A DNA stretch of 28,049 bases from Prevotellaceae bacterium UBA1746 (lineage in GTDB: Bacteria > Bacteroidota > Bacteroidia > Bacteroidales > Bacteroidaceae): the NCBI GenBank assembly GCA_905369775.1, contig CAJPJR010000025.1:1-28049 (forward strand). Direction: 5' to 3'. Both the position numbers and the translations under genes were made by a program. A model generated the notes under the pieces. That model did not search any database. It saw only the letters and a program-made list of their open reading frames with translations, and was not told the origin of the DNA. The first letter of the stretch is position 1. Each line of letters starts with the position of its first letter. Below, in pieces: positions 1 through 7,325 of the stretch.

Positions 1-863
1 ATCTCACAGCTCCCTCCGCAACCGAAAGCCGTAGCACACAACTTAGTGCAACGAACGGAAAAATCGAAGGAACGACATTGGCCAGTCCGGAAACCATCTT
101 CCAACTCACCGGCGATGGTTTGCTCAGCCTTTCGGGAGGTCGCGCACTAACCCACGCCTCAACTTCGAAGAAACTGACGGAAGGTTTACAAGTTGCGGAG
201 AACTCTGATCAACCAGCCCCTCTGACAATCAAGGGGATGCAAGGTAGACATTTGATTATTTGGAGTGACAAGGGTGGCATCACGATTTCCGAACCCGTGG
301 TCATCGAGAAAGTCAATGAGCTCCCCGTCTTTATTGGCGAACATGGCTATTGCACGTTCTACACTCCGGTAGATGCAATTCTCAATGGGGCGAAAGCCTA
401 TGGCGGAACCCTAAAAAGAAGCGGGCTGCAGCTCAACGAACTCTCAAACAACCTCCCCGCGAAAACGGCCTTCATCGTTTCCGGTCAACCCAACAGCTGG
501 GTGACGCTTTCCTTGCAAAGCAAGCAGAATTTCCCGGCTATCCCGACTGAAAAGAATGTACTCTTCGGTTACGACATTCCCCGTCCGATCCCGATAGAAG
601 AGACCTTCGCTTTCTCTCGTTCCACAGGTAGATTTTTGCCCCTGAAAATTTGGCGTAGACCTTTCCGTGCTTATCTCTCTGATCATGAGCATGTTATCAG
701 CGCATCGCCTGATGGTCTGAAAATCGGCCTGATCACGTCGACTCTTCGGACGAAATATTCTGACGAAGAAGGATTATTGTTTAATTTGAACGGACTACGC
801 GTCGAAAAGCCGATACCGGGCACGATTTACATCCGAAACGGTAAAAAGTTCATCGCGAAATAA
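1..863 (+). CDS. C-terminal part of a secreted/surface protein (5' end outside window)
   Basis: The frame ending in TAA at 861-863 is open back to the first bases of the window, so this is the 3' part of a longer gene; the TTG at 78 is not a real start. The visible part is about 286 residues. It holds a beta-rich module of the type at the end of many Prevotella secreted repeat proteins: a 'GYCTFYTPVDAI' stretch, then 'LPAKTAFIVSG'. It ends in 'NLNGLRVEKPIPGTIYIRNG' followed by KKFIAK, which resembles the conserved tail ('G.RV.KP..G.YI.NGKK') of Prevotella cell-surface proteins, probably a sorting or anchoring signal. The specific function of the whole protein cannot be told. A strong terminator follows directly. 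The family resemblance is from memory of the tail pattern and is fairly secure; the biological role is unknown. Confidence 0.75.
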   Translation, partial: LTAPSATESRSTQLSATNGKIEGTTLASPETIFQLTGDGLLSLSGGRALTHASTSKKLTEGLQVAENSDQPAPLTIKGMQGRHLIIWSDKGGITISEPVVIEKVNELPVFIGEHGYCTFYTPVDAILNGAKAYGGTLKRSGLQLNELSNNLPAKTAFIVSGQPNSWVTLSLQSKQNFPAIPTEKNVLFGYDIPRPIPIEETFAFSRSTGRFLPLKIWRRPFRAYLSDHEHVISASPDGLKIGLITSTLRTKYSDEEGLLFNLNGLRVEKPIPGTIYIRNGKKFIAK

Positions 864-870
864 GATCTAT

Positions 871-925
871 GTCTCCGCCTACGAGCAAAAAACAAGCGTT
901 CGTAGGCGGAAGACACCATTTTTTT
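871..925 (+). terminator. Rho-independent terminator after the first gene
   Basis: Perfect 11-bp inverted repeat, TCCGCCTACGA at 874-884 and TCGTAGGCGGA at 900-910, with a 15-base loop. The outer GTC (871-873) and GAC (912-914) extend the stem around one bulged base. A run of T follows at 919-925. It starts 7 bases after the stop of the preceding gene. Confidence 0.85.
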
Positions 926-927
926 CG

Positions 928-935
928 TACATTTG
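928..935 (+). promoter_or_regulatory. Bacteroidetes -7 promoter element for the DUF4827 gene
   Basis: TACATTTG matches TAnnTTTG, the -7 box of the Bacteroidetes primary sigma factor. It lies 21 bases before the ATG at 957 and immediately after the upstream terminator. I see no good TTTG -33 box at the usual spacing. It overlaps the alternative TTG start at 933, which argues for 957 as the true start. Confidence 0.6.
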
Positions 936-956
936 CCCCATATACAACGCTCAAAC

Positions 957-1637
957 ATGACCAACCAGTTCACTAAAGTCCTACTGTTCGTAGCTGCCAG
1001 CCTTGTTCTGTTCTGCGCTTGCCGAGACAACGACACTTACGCGGAACGCCGAGAGAAAGAAGACAAGCAAATCCAGGCTTTCCTCCGGCGGGGATGTGTG
1101 GTGCGCGACAAAATCCACGGATTCGACGTGCTTAATGTACCGGGCAACATCAAAGTGATTTCGGAAGCCCAGCTTTTGGCACAAGACACCACAACCGACG
1201 TTTCAAAAAACGAGTACGTGCAATTTGGAACGGGAGTTTATATGCAAATCATTCGCAAGGGCACCGGACAACGCATTACTGCCGGAGAACGCACCACGGT
1301 GATCAGCCGCTTCACCGAGTTCAGCATCGCAGGTGACAGTATCACCACTTCGAACTTGCTTGATTTCCCGGAACGCCCCGATCTAATCAGCATAAACAAC
1401 AACTCCGGCACCCTAAATGGCGTATTTGTATCGGGACACATGTACAACACTTACGGATCTGCCGTACCTTCGGCCTGGTTGCTCCCCCTTCGTTACCTCC
1501 ACATCGGGCGCCAGCATTCGCCGAACAGCCAAATCGCCAAGATTCGCCTCATTGTACCCGGCAATCAGGGACACAAAGTCGCCATCAACGACGTAAAACC
1601 CTATTTCTACGAAATTACCTACGAAAGAGCCCGCTAA
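957..1637 (+). CDS. DUF4827-family lipoprotein (FKBP-like)
   Basis: 226-residue lipoprotein. The N-terminus 'MTNQFTKVLLFVAASLVLFC' is a short basic stretch and hydrophobic core, followed by AC-RDND; the lipobox 'LFCAC' puts the lipidated Cys near residue 22. The ATG at 957 was chosen because the in-frame TTG at 933 lies inside the promoter and would place residues ahead of the signal peptide. The mature part ('FLRRGCVVRDKIHGFDVLNV', 'NEYVQFGTGVYMQIIRKGTG', 'AVPSAWLLPLRYLHIGR') matches my recollection of DUF4827, a Bacteroidales family with a degenerate FKBP-type peptidyl-prolyl isomerase fold. The 'GTGQRITAGE' stretch resembles the 'G.G..a..G..v.v.Y' strand of FKBPs. Isomerase activity is not established for the family. 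It is monocistronic, between a terminator and the convergent mscS-like gene. Confidence 0.75.
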   Translation: MTNQFTKVLLFVAASLVLFCACRDNDTYAERREKEDKQIQAFLRRGCVVRDKIHGFDVLNVPGNIKVISEAQLLAQDTTTDVSKNEYVQFGTGVYMQIIRKGTGQRITAGERTTVISRFTEFSIAGDSITTSNLLDFPERPDLISINNNSGTLNGVFVSGHMYNTYGSAVPSAWLLPLRYLHIGRQHSPNSQIAKIRLIVPGNQGHKVAINDVKPYFYEITYERAR

Positions 1638-1780
1638 AACGGAGGGATCCCCCCGCGATAGCCGTCGCAAGATTCCACTAATTGCCACAAAGTCTCCCCC
1701 GGAAACGGGGGAATAGGGTAGTGTGCCTGCCTCTATGGAAACTAACACGTATATCCATTCGTATTTTCACGATAAACGCG

Positions 1781-1817
1781 AAAGAGCGAGCCGCATAGTC
1801 CATGCGGCTCGCTCTTT
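1781..1817. terminator. Bidirectional terminator between convergent genes
   Basis: Perfect 16-bp inverted repeat: AAAGAGCGAGCCGCAT at 1781-1796 and ATGCGGCTCGCTCTTT at 1802-1817, with a 5-base loop. The A/T ends of the arms give short U tracts on either strand. It lies between the plus-strand DUF4827 gene (ends 1637) and the minus-strand mscS-like gene (ends 1845), so it probably serves both. Confidence 0.85.
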
Positions 1818-1844
1818 TGCTTGCGGTATTTCGTTTTTTCTCTA

Positions 1845-2747
1845 CTATTCTGCCTGGTGAACAGTGAGTTGTGGGAAAGGAAAACCGATACCGGCTTGGT
1901 TGAACGTGGAGTAAATTTTCTTATTCATATCAAGATACACGTTCCAGTAGTCGGCTGTTGCCACCCACACGCGCACTACGACATTGACACTGCTGTCTCC
2001 TAATGACAACAAGGCAAAGGCGGGCTCAGGATCAGTGAGAATGCGTTCATCGGCCGCTACAAGCTCGCGCAACACCCGTTCCACGCGCTCATAGTCCTCG
2101 CCATACTCGACAGACACGGTCCAATCTACACGGCGCGTGGCTTCTTGGCTGTAATTCACCACGGTGCCACTACTCAAAGGCCCATTGGGAAGATAGATAA
2201 CCTTGTTTTCCGGAGTGACGAGTATGGTATAAAAGATTTGTATCTCACGAACCGTTCCACCTTGCCCTTGGCATTCGATATAGTCTCCGACTTTGTACGG
2301 ACGGAAGAGGAGAATCAGGAGTCCGCCCGCGAAGTTCTGCAAATTGCCCGAAAGCGCCATGCCGACTGCCACGCCCGCAGAAGCCAACAAGGCCGCAAAC
2401 GACGTCGTCTCGATACCTAATTGACTGATGACGGCTACAATGAGCAAAACAGTGAGCAGAATACTCACCAAACTTTTCACAAAACTCTGCACTTCTACGT
2501 CAACATGACGACGGGAAAGCAGCTTTGCGACCAGTTTGTTGATGAAACCGATCAGAAACCGGCCGACAACAAAGATAACAATCGCGGTGAGTACGCGCAA
2601 CCCGAAACTAACGGCATTTGTCGACAACCAAGATGAAACTTGGTGGAGCGTACCAACGCTATTCTGCGTCACTTGCTGACGCACTTGCTCAGAAACTTGT
2701 TCTGTGACCCGCTCCGCACTTGGAACGGTGAGTAAATGGATAAACAT
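1845..2747 (-). CDS. MscS-family small-conductance mechanosensitive channel
   Basis: 300-residue inner-membrane channel that opens on membrane tension and releases solutes during osmotic downshock. Three membrane segments are visible, about residues 49-70, 90-110 and 116-148. The third is the pore helix of the MscS family, rich in alternating Gly/Ala and ending in GNLQNFAGG. A cytoplasmic beta domain follows with the family's 'FRPYKVGDYIE', a 'GTVREIQIFYT' segment and 'VIYLPNGPLSSGTVVNYS'. Length is close to E. coli MscS (286 residues). The N-terminus has a Gln/Glu-rich amphipathic stretch (14-28) before the first helix. The start ATG at 2745-2747 has no Shine-Dalgarno sequence, which is normal for the group. 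The stop is TAG, so TAG ends genes in this genome. It is transcribed alone; no clear TAnnTTTG element was found upstream. Confidence 0.92.
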   Translation of the reverse strand: MFIHLLTVPSAERVTEQVSEQVRQQVTQNSVGTLHQVSSWLSTNAVSFGLRVLTAIVIFVVGRFLIGFINKLVAKLLSRRHVDVEVQSFVKSLVSILLTVLLIVAVISQLGIETTSFAALLASAGVAVGMALSGNLQNFAGGLLILLFRPYKVGDYIECQGQGGTVREIQIFYTILVTPENKVIYLPNGPLSSGTVVNYSQEATRRVDWTVSVEYGEDYERVERVLRELVAADERILTDPEPAFALLSLGDSSVNVVVRVWVATADYWNVYLDMNKKIYSTFNQAGIGFPFPQLTVHQAE

Positions 2748-2911
2748 ATCAGATCGAATTTAATACACGAGGAGGGTTTTACGCTCTTGTTCGCCTCAAT
2801 TGCAATCGCCACCCCATCTATCGCCACAACTCCTCCTTATTTAGAAGAAACATCGAGAAGAAGCACAGCGCAGACGGAGTGGCGTCGCAAATACAACGCG
2901 AACTCGTTCAC

Positions 2912-5900
2912 TTAGAACTCCTGCCAGCTCTTGATTTCGAGCGAATCAAGCGGCGTAGTTGTGAAGGCGTAAATGAAAGCCGAGGCCAAACGTGCGTTGG
3001 TCAGCAATGGAATGTTGAAATCGATGGCTGCGCGGCGGATTTTGTAGCCGTTCGTGAGTTCACCTGTGGAGAAATTCTTGTGAACATTGACGACCATGTC
3101 GATTTTCTTGTCACGCAACAGGTCAAGCGCGCGGGGAAGTGCGTTTTCAGGGCTGTCCGGCGCCAGATTCTCCACTTCGCTCGGCCAAAGGACACGCTGA
3201 TTCTCAATTCCGTTCTCGGAAAGGTAGCGCGAAGTCCCTGCTGTCGCAAAAATGTTGTAGCCGTGCTGCGACAATCTGCGGGCAGCTTCCAGCATCTCGG
3301 CTTTCTGTTTGCCATTCCCGGTCGAAAGCAGTACGTTCTTCCGGGGAATGCGTAATCCGACGGAGAGCATACTCTTGAGCAAGGCCGAATTGGCATTTTC
3401 GCCCAGGCATCCGACCTCGCCGGTGGAGGCCATGTCGACGCCAAGCACAGGATCTGCTTTTTGCAAGCGGTTGAACGAGAATTGAGAGGCCTTCACGCCC
3501 ACGTAATCCAGGTCAAAGAGCGATTTCGAGGGCTTTTCCACAGGAAGTCCCAGCATAATCCGCGTGGCCATCTCAATAAGATTAATTTTCAGCACCTTGC
3601 TCACGAAGGGGAAGGAGCGAGACGCACGAAGATTGCACTCAATGACCTTAATATCGTTCTCTCTTGCAAGGTATTGTATGTTGAACGGACCCGAAATATT
3701 CAGTTCGCGCGCAATCTGCTTCGAGATTTTCTTAATGCGTCGTGCCGTTTCAACGTAAAGCTTCTGGGGCGGGAACTGAATCGTGGCGTCGCCGGAGTGA
3801 ACCCCCGCAAATTCCACGTGTTCCGAAATGGCATACGCAATGATTTCGCCGTCTTTTGCCACAGCATCCATCTCCACTTCCTTGGCATGTTGGAGGAACT
3901 GCGACACCACCACGGGGTGTTTCTTGCTGACGTTGGCCGCCATGGTCAGGAAGCGCTCCAAATCCTCTTGTGTGTGGCAGACATTCATGGCAGCTCCCGA
4001 GAGAACGTAGCTGGGGCGGACAAGTACGGGGAAACCTACGCGGTCAATGAACGCATTGATGTCCTCCATCGACGTAAGTGCGCTCCATTCCGGCTGATCC
4101 ACGCCAATGCGTCCAAGCATTGCGGAGAATTTCTCGCGATCTTCGGCGTTGTCAATATACTTAGCCTGCGTGCCCAGCAACGGAACGTGCTGCTCGTCAA
4201 GCCGCATCGCCAGGTTGTTCGGGATTTGTCCACCGGTACTCACAACCACACCGAAAGGTACTTCGAGATCCAGGATATCCAGCACCCGTTCGAAGGTGAG
4301 TTCGTCGAAATACAACCGATCGCACATGTCATAGTCCGTGGATACCGTCTCGGGGTTATAGTTAATCATCACCGAACGGTAGCCTTCTTTGCGAATGGTG
4401 TTGAGTGCCTGCACACCGCACCAGTCAAATTCAACCGAAGAACCAATGCGATAGGCACCTGACCCGAGGACAACCACCGAACGCTTGTCGTTTTCGTAAC
4501 GCAGGTCGTGCGCCACCGCGCTATACGTGAGGTAAAGGTAATTGGTCTGCGCGGGATATTCCGCTGCGAGGGTATCAATCTGCTTCACATAGGGAACAAT
4601 GCCGGCCAACTTGCGACGTTCACGCACCAACATCTGGGCCCGTTCGATTTCCATCTCGCTTTCCATGCCGAGTGCACGCGCTACTTGGAAATCTGTGAAG
4701 CCTTGGCGCTTGGCCCGAGCGAGCAAATCGTTGTCAAGCACATTGATATTGCCCACGGCCTCCAGTTCACGCTCCGTTTCGTAGATATTGTAGAGCTTAC
4801 GCAGGAACCAGCGATCGATTTTTGTGAGGCGATGAACATCTTCGACGGAATATCCGTCCTTAAACGCCTTCTCAATAACGAAAATACGCTTGTCGGTGGG
4901 CGCTTTGAGGGCGGCGTCCACATTTTCAATGGTCAATTCGCGATTTCCCACGAAGCCGTGCATGCCTTGTCCGATCATGCGGAGGCCTTTCTGGATCACT
5001 TCTTCGAAAGTGCGACCGATGGCCATCACTTCGCCCACCGATTTCATCGAACTGCCGAGCTCGCGATCCACACCGCGGAACTTGCCCAAGTCCCAACGCG
5101 GGATTTTGCACACCACATAGTCGAGAGCCGGTTCGAAGAAGGCCGAAGTTGTTTTCGTCACCGAGTTTTTCAGGTCGAAAAGTCCGTAGCCCAAGCCCAA
5201 CTTCGCGGCAACAAAGGCCAAAGGATAGCCGGTAGCCTTCGAAGCGAGCGCCGAACTGCGGCTCAGACGCGCATTCACCTCAATCACACGGTAATCTTCA
5301 CTCTCGGGATCGAAGGCATATTGCACATTACACTCACCCACGATGCCGACATGGCGCACAATGCGGATCGCCAGCTCGCGAAGTTTGTGATATTCGCTGT
5401 TGGTCAACGTCTGCGACGGGGCAATCACAATCGATTCGCCCGTGTGAATGCCGAGCGGGTCGAAGTTTTCCATGTTGCACACCGTGATGCAATTGTCGAA
5501 GCGGTCGCGCACCACTTCATATTCCACTTCTTTCCAGCCCTTCAAGCTCTTTTCGACCAAAACCTGCGGAGAGAACGAGAAAGCCTTCTCGGCCAACTTA
5601 TCCAATTCGGCTTCATTGTCGCAAAAGCCCGAACCGAGCCCGCCCAACGCGTAGGCCGCACGAATAATCACGGGATAGCCCAGCGTTTTGGCGGCGCGGC
5701 GCGCGTCTTCCAGCGTTTCCACGGCCTCGCTCTTGATCGTTTTGACATCGATCTCGTCCAATTTCTTGACAAACAGCTCACGATCTTCCGTATCCATGAT
5801 CGCTTGCACGGGAGTGCCCAGCACTTGGAGATTATACTTCTCCAAAACTCCGCTACGATAGAGTTCTACGCCGCAGTTCAGCGCAGTTTGTCCACCGAAT

Positions 5901-6163
5901 GCCAGCATAATGCCTTGCGGACGCTCTTTTTCGATCACTCGCTCGATGAAGTAAGGCGTGACCGGCAAGAAATAAATGCGGTCGGCCACTCCTTCCGAGG
6001 TTTGCACCGTGGCAATGTTCGGATTGATGAGCACCGTTTCGATTCCCTCCTCTTTGAGCGCCTTCAGCGCCTGACTACCGGAATAATCGAACTCACCGGC
6101 TTCGCCGATCTTCAGAGCGCCCGAACCGAGCAACAGGACTTTCTTAATATTTTGATCAATCAT
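2912..6163 (-). CDS. carB: Carbamoyl-phosphate synthase large subunit
   Basis: 1083 residues, the normal length for the family. With CarA it makes carbamoyl phosphate from glutamine, bicarbonate and 2 ATP for pyrimidine and arginine synthesis, in the cytoplasm. The N-terminal half opens with 'KKVLLLGSGALKIGEAGEFD' and contains the first ATP-grasp domain ('VIIRAAYALGGLGSGF', 'VIEVNARLSRSSALASKATG'). The second half repeats the plan ('VVVLGSGAYRIGSSVEFDW', 'PVLVRPSYVLSGAAM', 'VIECNLRASRSFPFVSKV'). The C-terminal regulatory methylglyoxal-synthase-like domain begins near residue 940 ('FATAGTSRYLSENGI'). It starts 8 bases after the carA stop, so the two are co-transcribed in the order purF-carA-carB. 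No frameshift seen. A 603-codon open frame on the opposite strand is a composition shadow. Confidence 0.98.
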   Translation of the reverse strand: MIDQNIKKVLLLGSGALKIGEAGEFDYSGSQALKALKEEGIETVLINPNIATVQTSEGVADRIYFLPVTPYFIERVIEKERPQGIMLAFGGQTALNCGVELYRSGVLEKYNLQVLGTPVQAIMDTEDRELFVKKLDEIDVKTIKSEAVETLEDARRAAKTLGYPVIIRAAYALGGLGSGFCDNEAELDKLAEKAFSFSPQVLVEKSLKGWKEVEYEVVRDRFDNCITVCNMENFDPLGIHTGESIVIAPSQTLTNSEYHKLRELAIRIVRHVGIVGECNVQYAFDPESEDYRVIEVNARLSRSSALASKATGYPLAFVAAKLGLGYGLFDLKNSVTKTTSAFFEPALDYVVCKIPRWDLGKFRGVDRELGSSMKSVGEVMAIGRTFEEVIQKGLRMIGQGMHGFVGNRELTIENVDAALKAPTDKRIFVIEKAFKDGYSVEDVHRLTKIDRWFLRKLYNIYETERELEAVGNINVLDNDLLARAKRQGFTDFQVARALGMESEMEIERAQMLVRERRKLAGIVPYVKQIDTLAAEYPAQTNYLYLTYSAVAHDLRYENDKRSVVVLGSGAYRIGSSVEFDWCGVQALNTIRKEGYRSVMINYNPETVSTDYDMCDRLYFDELTFERVLDILDLEVPFGVVVSTGGQIPNNLAMRLDEQHVPLLGTQAKYIDNAEDREKFSAMLGRIGVDQPEWSALTSMEDINAFIDRVGFPVLVRPSYVLSGAAMNVCHTQEDLERFLTMAANVSKKHPVVVSQFLQHAKEVEMDAVAKDGEIIAYAISEHVEFAGVHSGDATIQFPPQKLYVETARRIKKISKQIARELNISGPFNIQYLARENDIKVIECNLRASRSFPFVSKVLKINLIEMATRIMLGLPVEKPSKSLFDLDYVGVKASQFSFNRLQKADPVLGVDMASTGEVGCLGENANSALLKSMLSVGLRIPRKNVLLSTGNGKQKAEMLEAARRLSQHGYNIFATAGTSRYLSENGIENQRVLWPSEVENLAPDSPENALPRALDLLRDKKIDMVVNVHKNFSTGELTNGYKIRRAAIDFNIPLLTNARLASAFIYAFTTTPLDSLEIKSWQEF

Positions 6164-6171
6164 GCTTCGGA

Positions 6172-7266
6172 TTATTTGAGGAGGTTGACGAAATCATCGA
6201 AAAGGAATTCAGTATCTACCGGACCACTGCAAGCTTCCGGGTGGAATTGCGCAGAGAACCACGGGTTCGTTTTGTGGCGCACGCCTTCGTTCGAACCATC
6301 GTTCATATTCACGAAATAAGGTTCCCAGTCTGCGCCCAAGGCCTCGCTTTTCACAGCGTAACCATGGTTTTGCGAGGTGATGAAACAGCGATTCGTGCCC
6401 ACCATGCGCACAGGTTGGTTGTGCGAACGGTGGCCATATTTCAATTTGTAGATGGTTGCACCCGCAGCCTTCGAGAGCAATTGGTTGCCCATGCAGATAC
6501 CCATGCAGGGACGCACCTTCGGATTGGCGAGAAAAGCGCGAATGTGTTCAACTGTCTTCACGCAGGTGTCGGGATCGCCGGGGCCGTTGGCCAAAAATAG
6601 GCCGTCGAACTCCAATTCGTTGAAGTTGTAGTCCCAAGGCACGCGAATCACCTCCACACCGCGCTTGATCAAGCAACGAATAATGTTGTGTTTCACGCCA
6701 CAATCCACCAAAACAACTTTCGGCGCGTTGGCATCTCCGTTGGTCGGCGCGTAGTGCATGACTTCCTTGCAGCTCACTTCCGCAACAAAGTTCACTCCTT
6801 CATATTGCGCGTCGGGAATCACATTGTCTTCCTCGTCGTCGAAGATGATTTTACCCATCATGACCCCGTGTTCACGGAGCACCTTGGTGAGTTGTCGCGT
6901 GTCGATGCCGGTGATGCCGGGCACTTTTTCGCGTTGCAGCCATTCGGCCAAACTTTCCTTCGCATTCCAATGCGAATAGTTCGTACTGTAATCACTGACA
7001 ATGATGGCGCGCGCATGAATGCGGTCACTTTCCATAAAGGTGGCCAAACCGTTTTCTTCAAACGTGAAAGGCGGCACACCATAGTTGCCCACAAGCGGAT
7101 AAGTGAGCACCATAAGTTGTCCGGCATAGGACGGATCGGTCAGACTCTCGGGATAGCCCGTCATCGCCGTGTTGAAAACGACCTCACCGGCCACGGGAGC
7201 TTCATAACCGAAGCTCTCTCCGTGAAAACGGGTACCGTCGCTGAGCAAAAGAGTTACTTTGCGCAT
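6172..7266 (-). CDS. carA: Carbamoyl-phosphate synthase small (glutamine amidotransferase) subunit
   Basis: 364 residues. It hydrolyses glutamine and channels ammonia to CarB. The N-terminal CPSase small-chain domain is typical ('VVFNTAMTGYPESLTDPSY'). The C-terminal class I amidotransferase domain carries the nucleophile Cys258 in 'GICMGNQLL' and the His/Glu pair 342/344 in 'QFHPEACSGP'. All three catalytic residues are present. The start ATG at 7264-7266 lies 59 bases after the purF stop. I see no promoter or terminator between them, so readthrough from purF is likely. The leader has a C6 tract 13 bases before the ATG, a feature shared with purF and other genes here. Confidence 0.98.
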   Translation of the reverse strand: MRKVTLLLSDGTRFHGESFGYEAPVAGEVVFNTAMTGYPESLTDPSYAGQLMVLTYPLVGNYGVPPFTFEENGLATFMESDRIHARAIIVSDYSTNYSHWNAKESLAEWLQREKVPGITGIDTRQLTKVLREHGVMMGKIIFDDEEDNVIPDAQYEGVNFVAEVSCKEVMHYAPTNGDANAPKVVLVDCGVKHNIIRCLIKRGVEVIRVPWDYNFNELEFDGLFLANGPGDPDTCVKTVEHIRAFLANPKVRPCMGICMGNQLLSKAAGATIYKLKYGHRSHNQPVRMVGTNRCFITSQNHGYAVKSEALGADWEPYFVNMNDGSNEGVRHKTNPWFSAQFHPEACSGPVDTEFLFDDFVNLLK

Positions 7267-7325
7267 GTCTATATTTTGGGGGGAATTTTAGTTGTCATGA
7301 AGTGATAAAGCGAAACCGCGCGCAA

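Noticed and set aside
1735..1859. Plus-strand ATG frame of about 40 codons through the shared terminator
   Set aside because: It runs through a perfect 16-bp terminator stem and into the 3' end of the mscS-like gene; no protein character.
2748..2870. Minus-strand GTG preceded by AAGGAGG upstream of mscS
   Set aside because: The resulting frame of about 50 codons overlaps mscS out of frame and has no family resemblance. Shine-Dalgarno sequences carry little weight in this group.
4508..6319. 603-codon open frame on the plus strand
   Set aside because: It is antisense to carB, whose protein is unmistakable. The translation is His/Arg/Phe-rich and resembles no family; it arises from the codon bias of carB.
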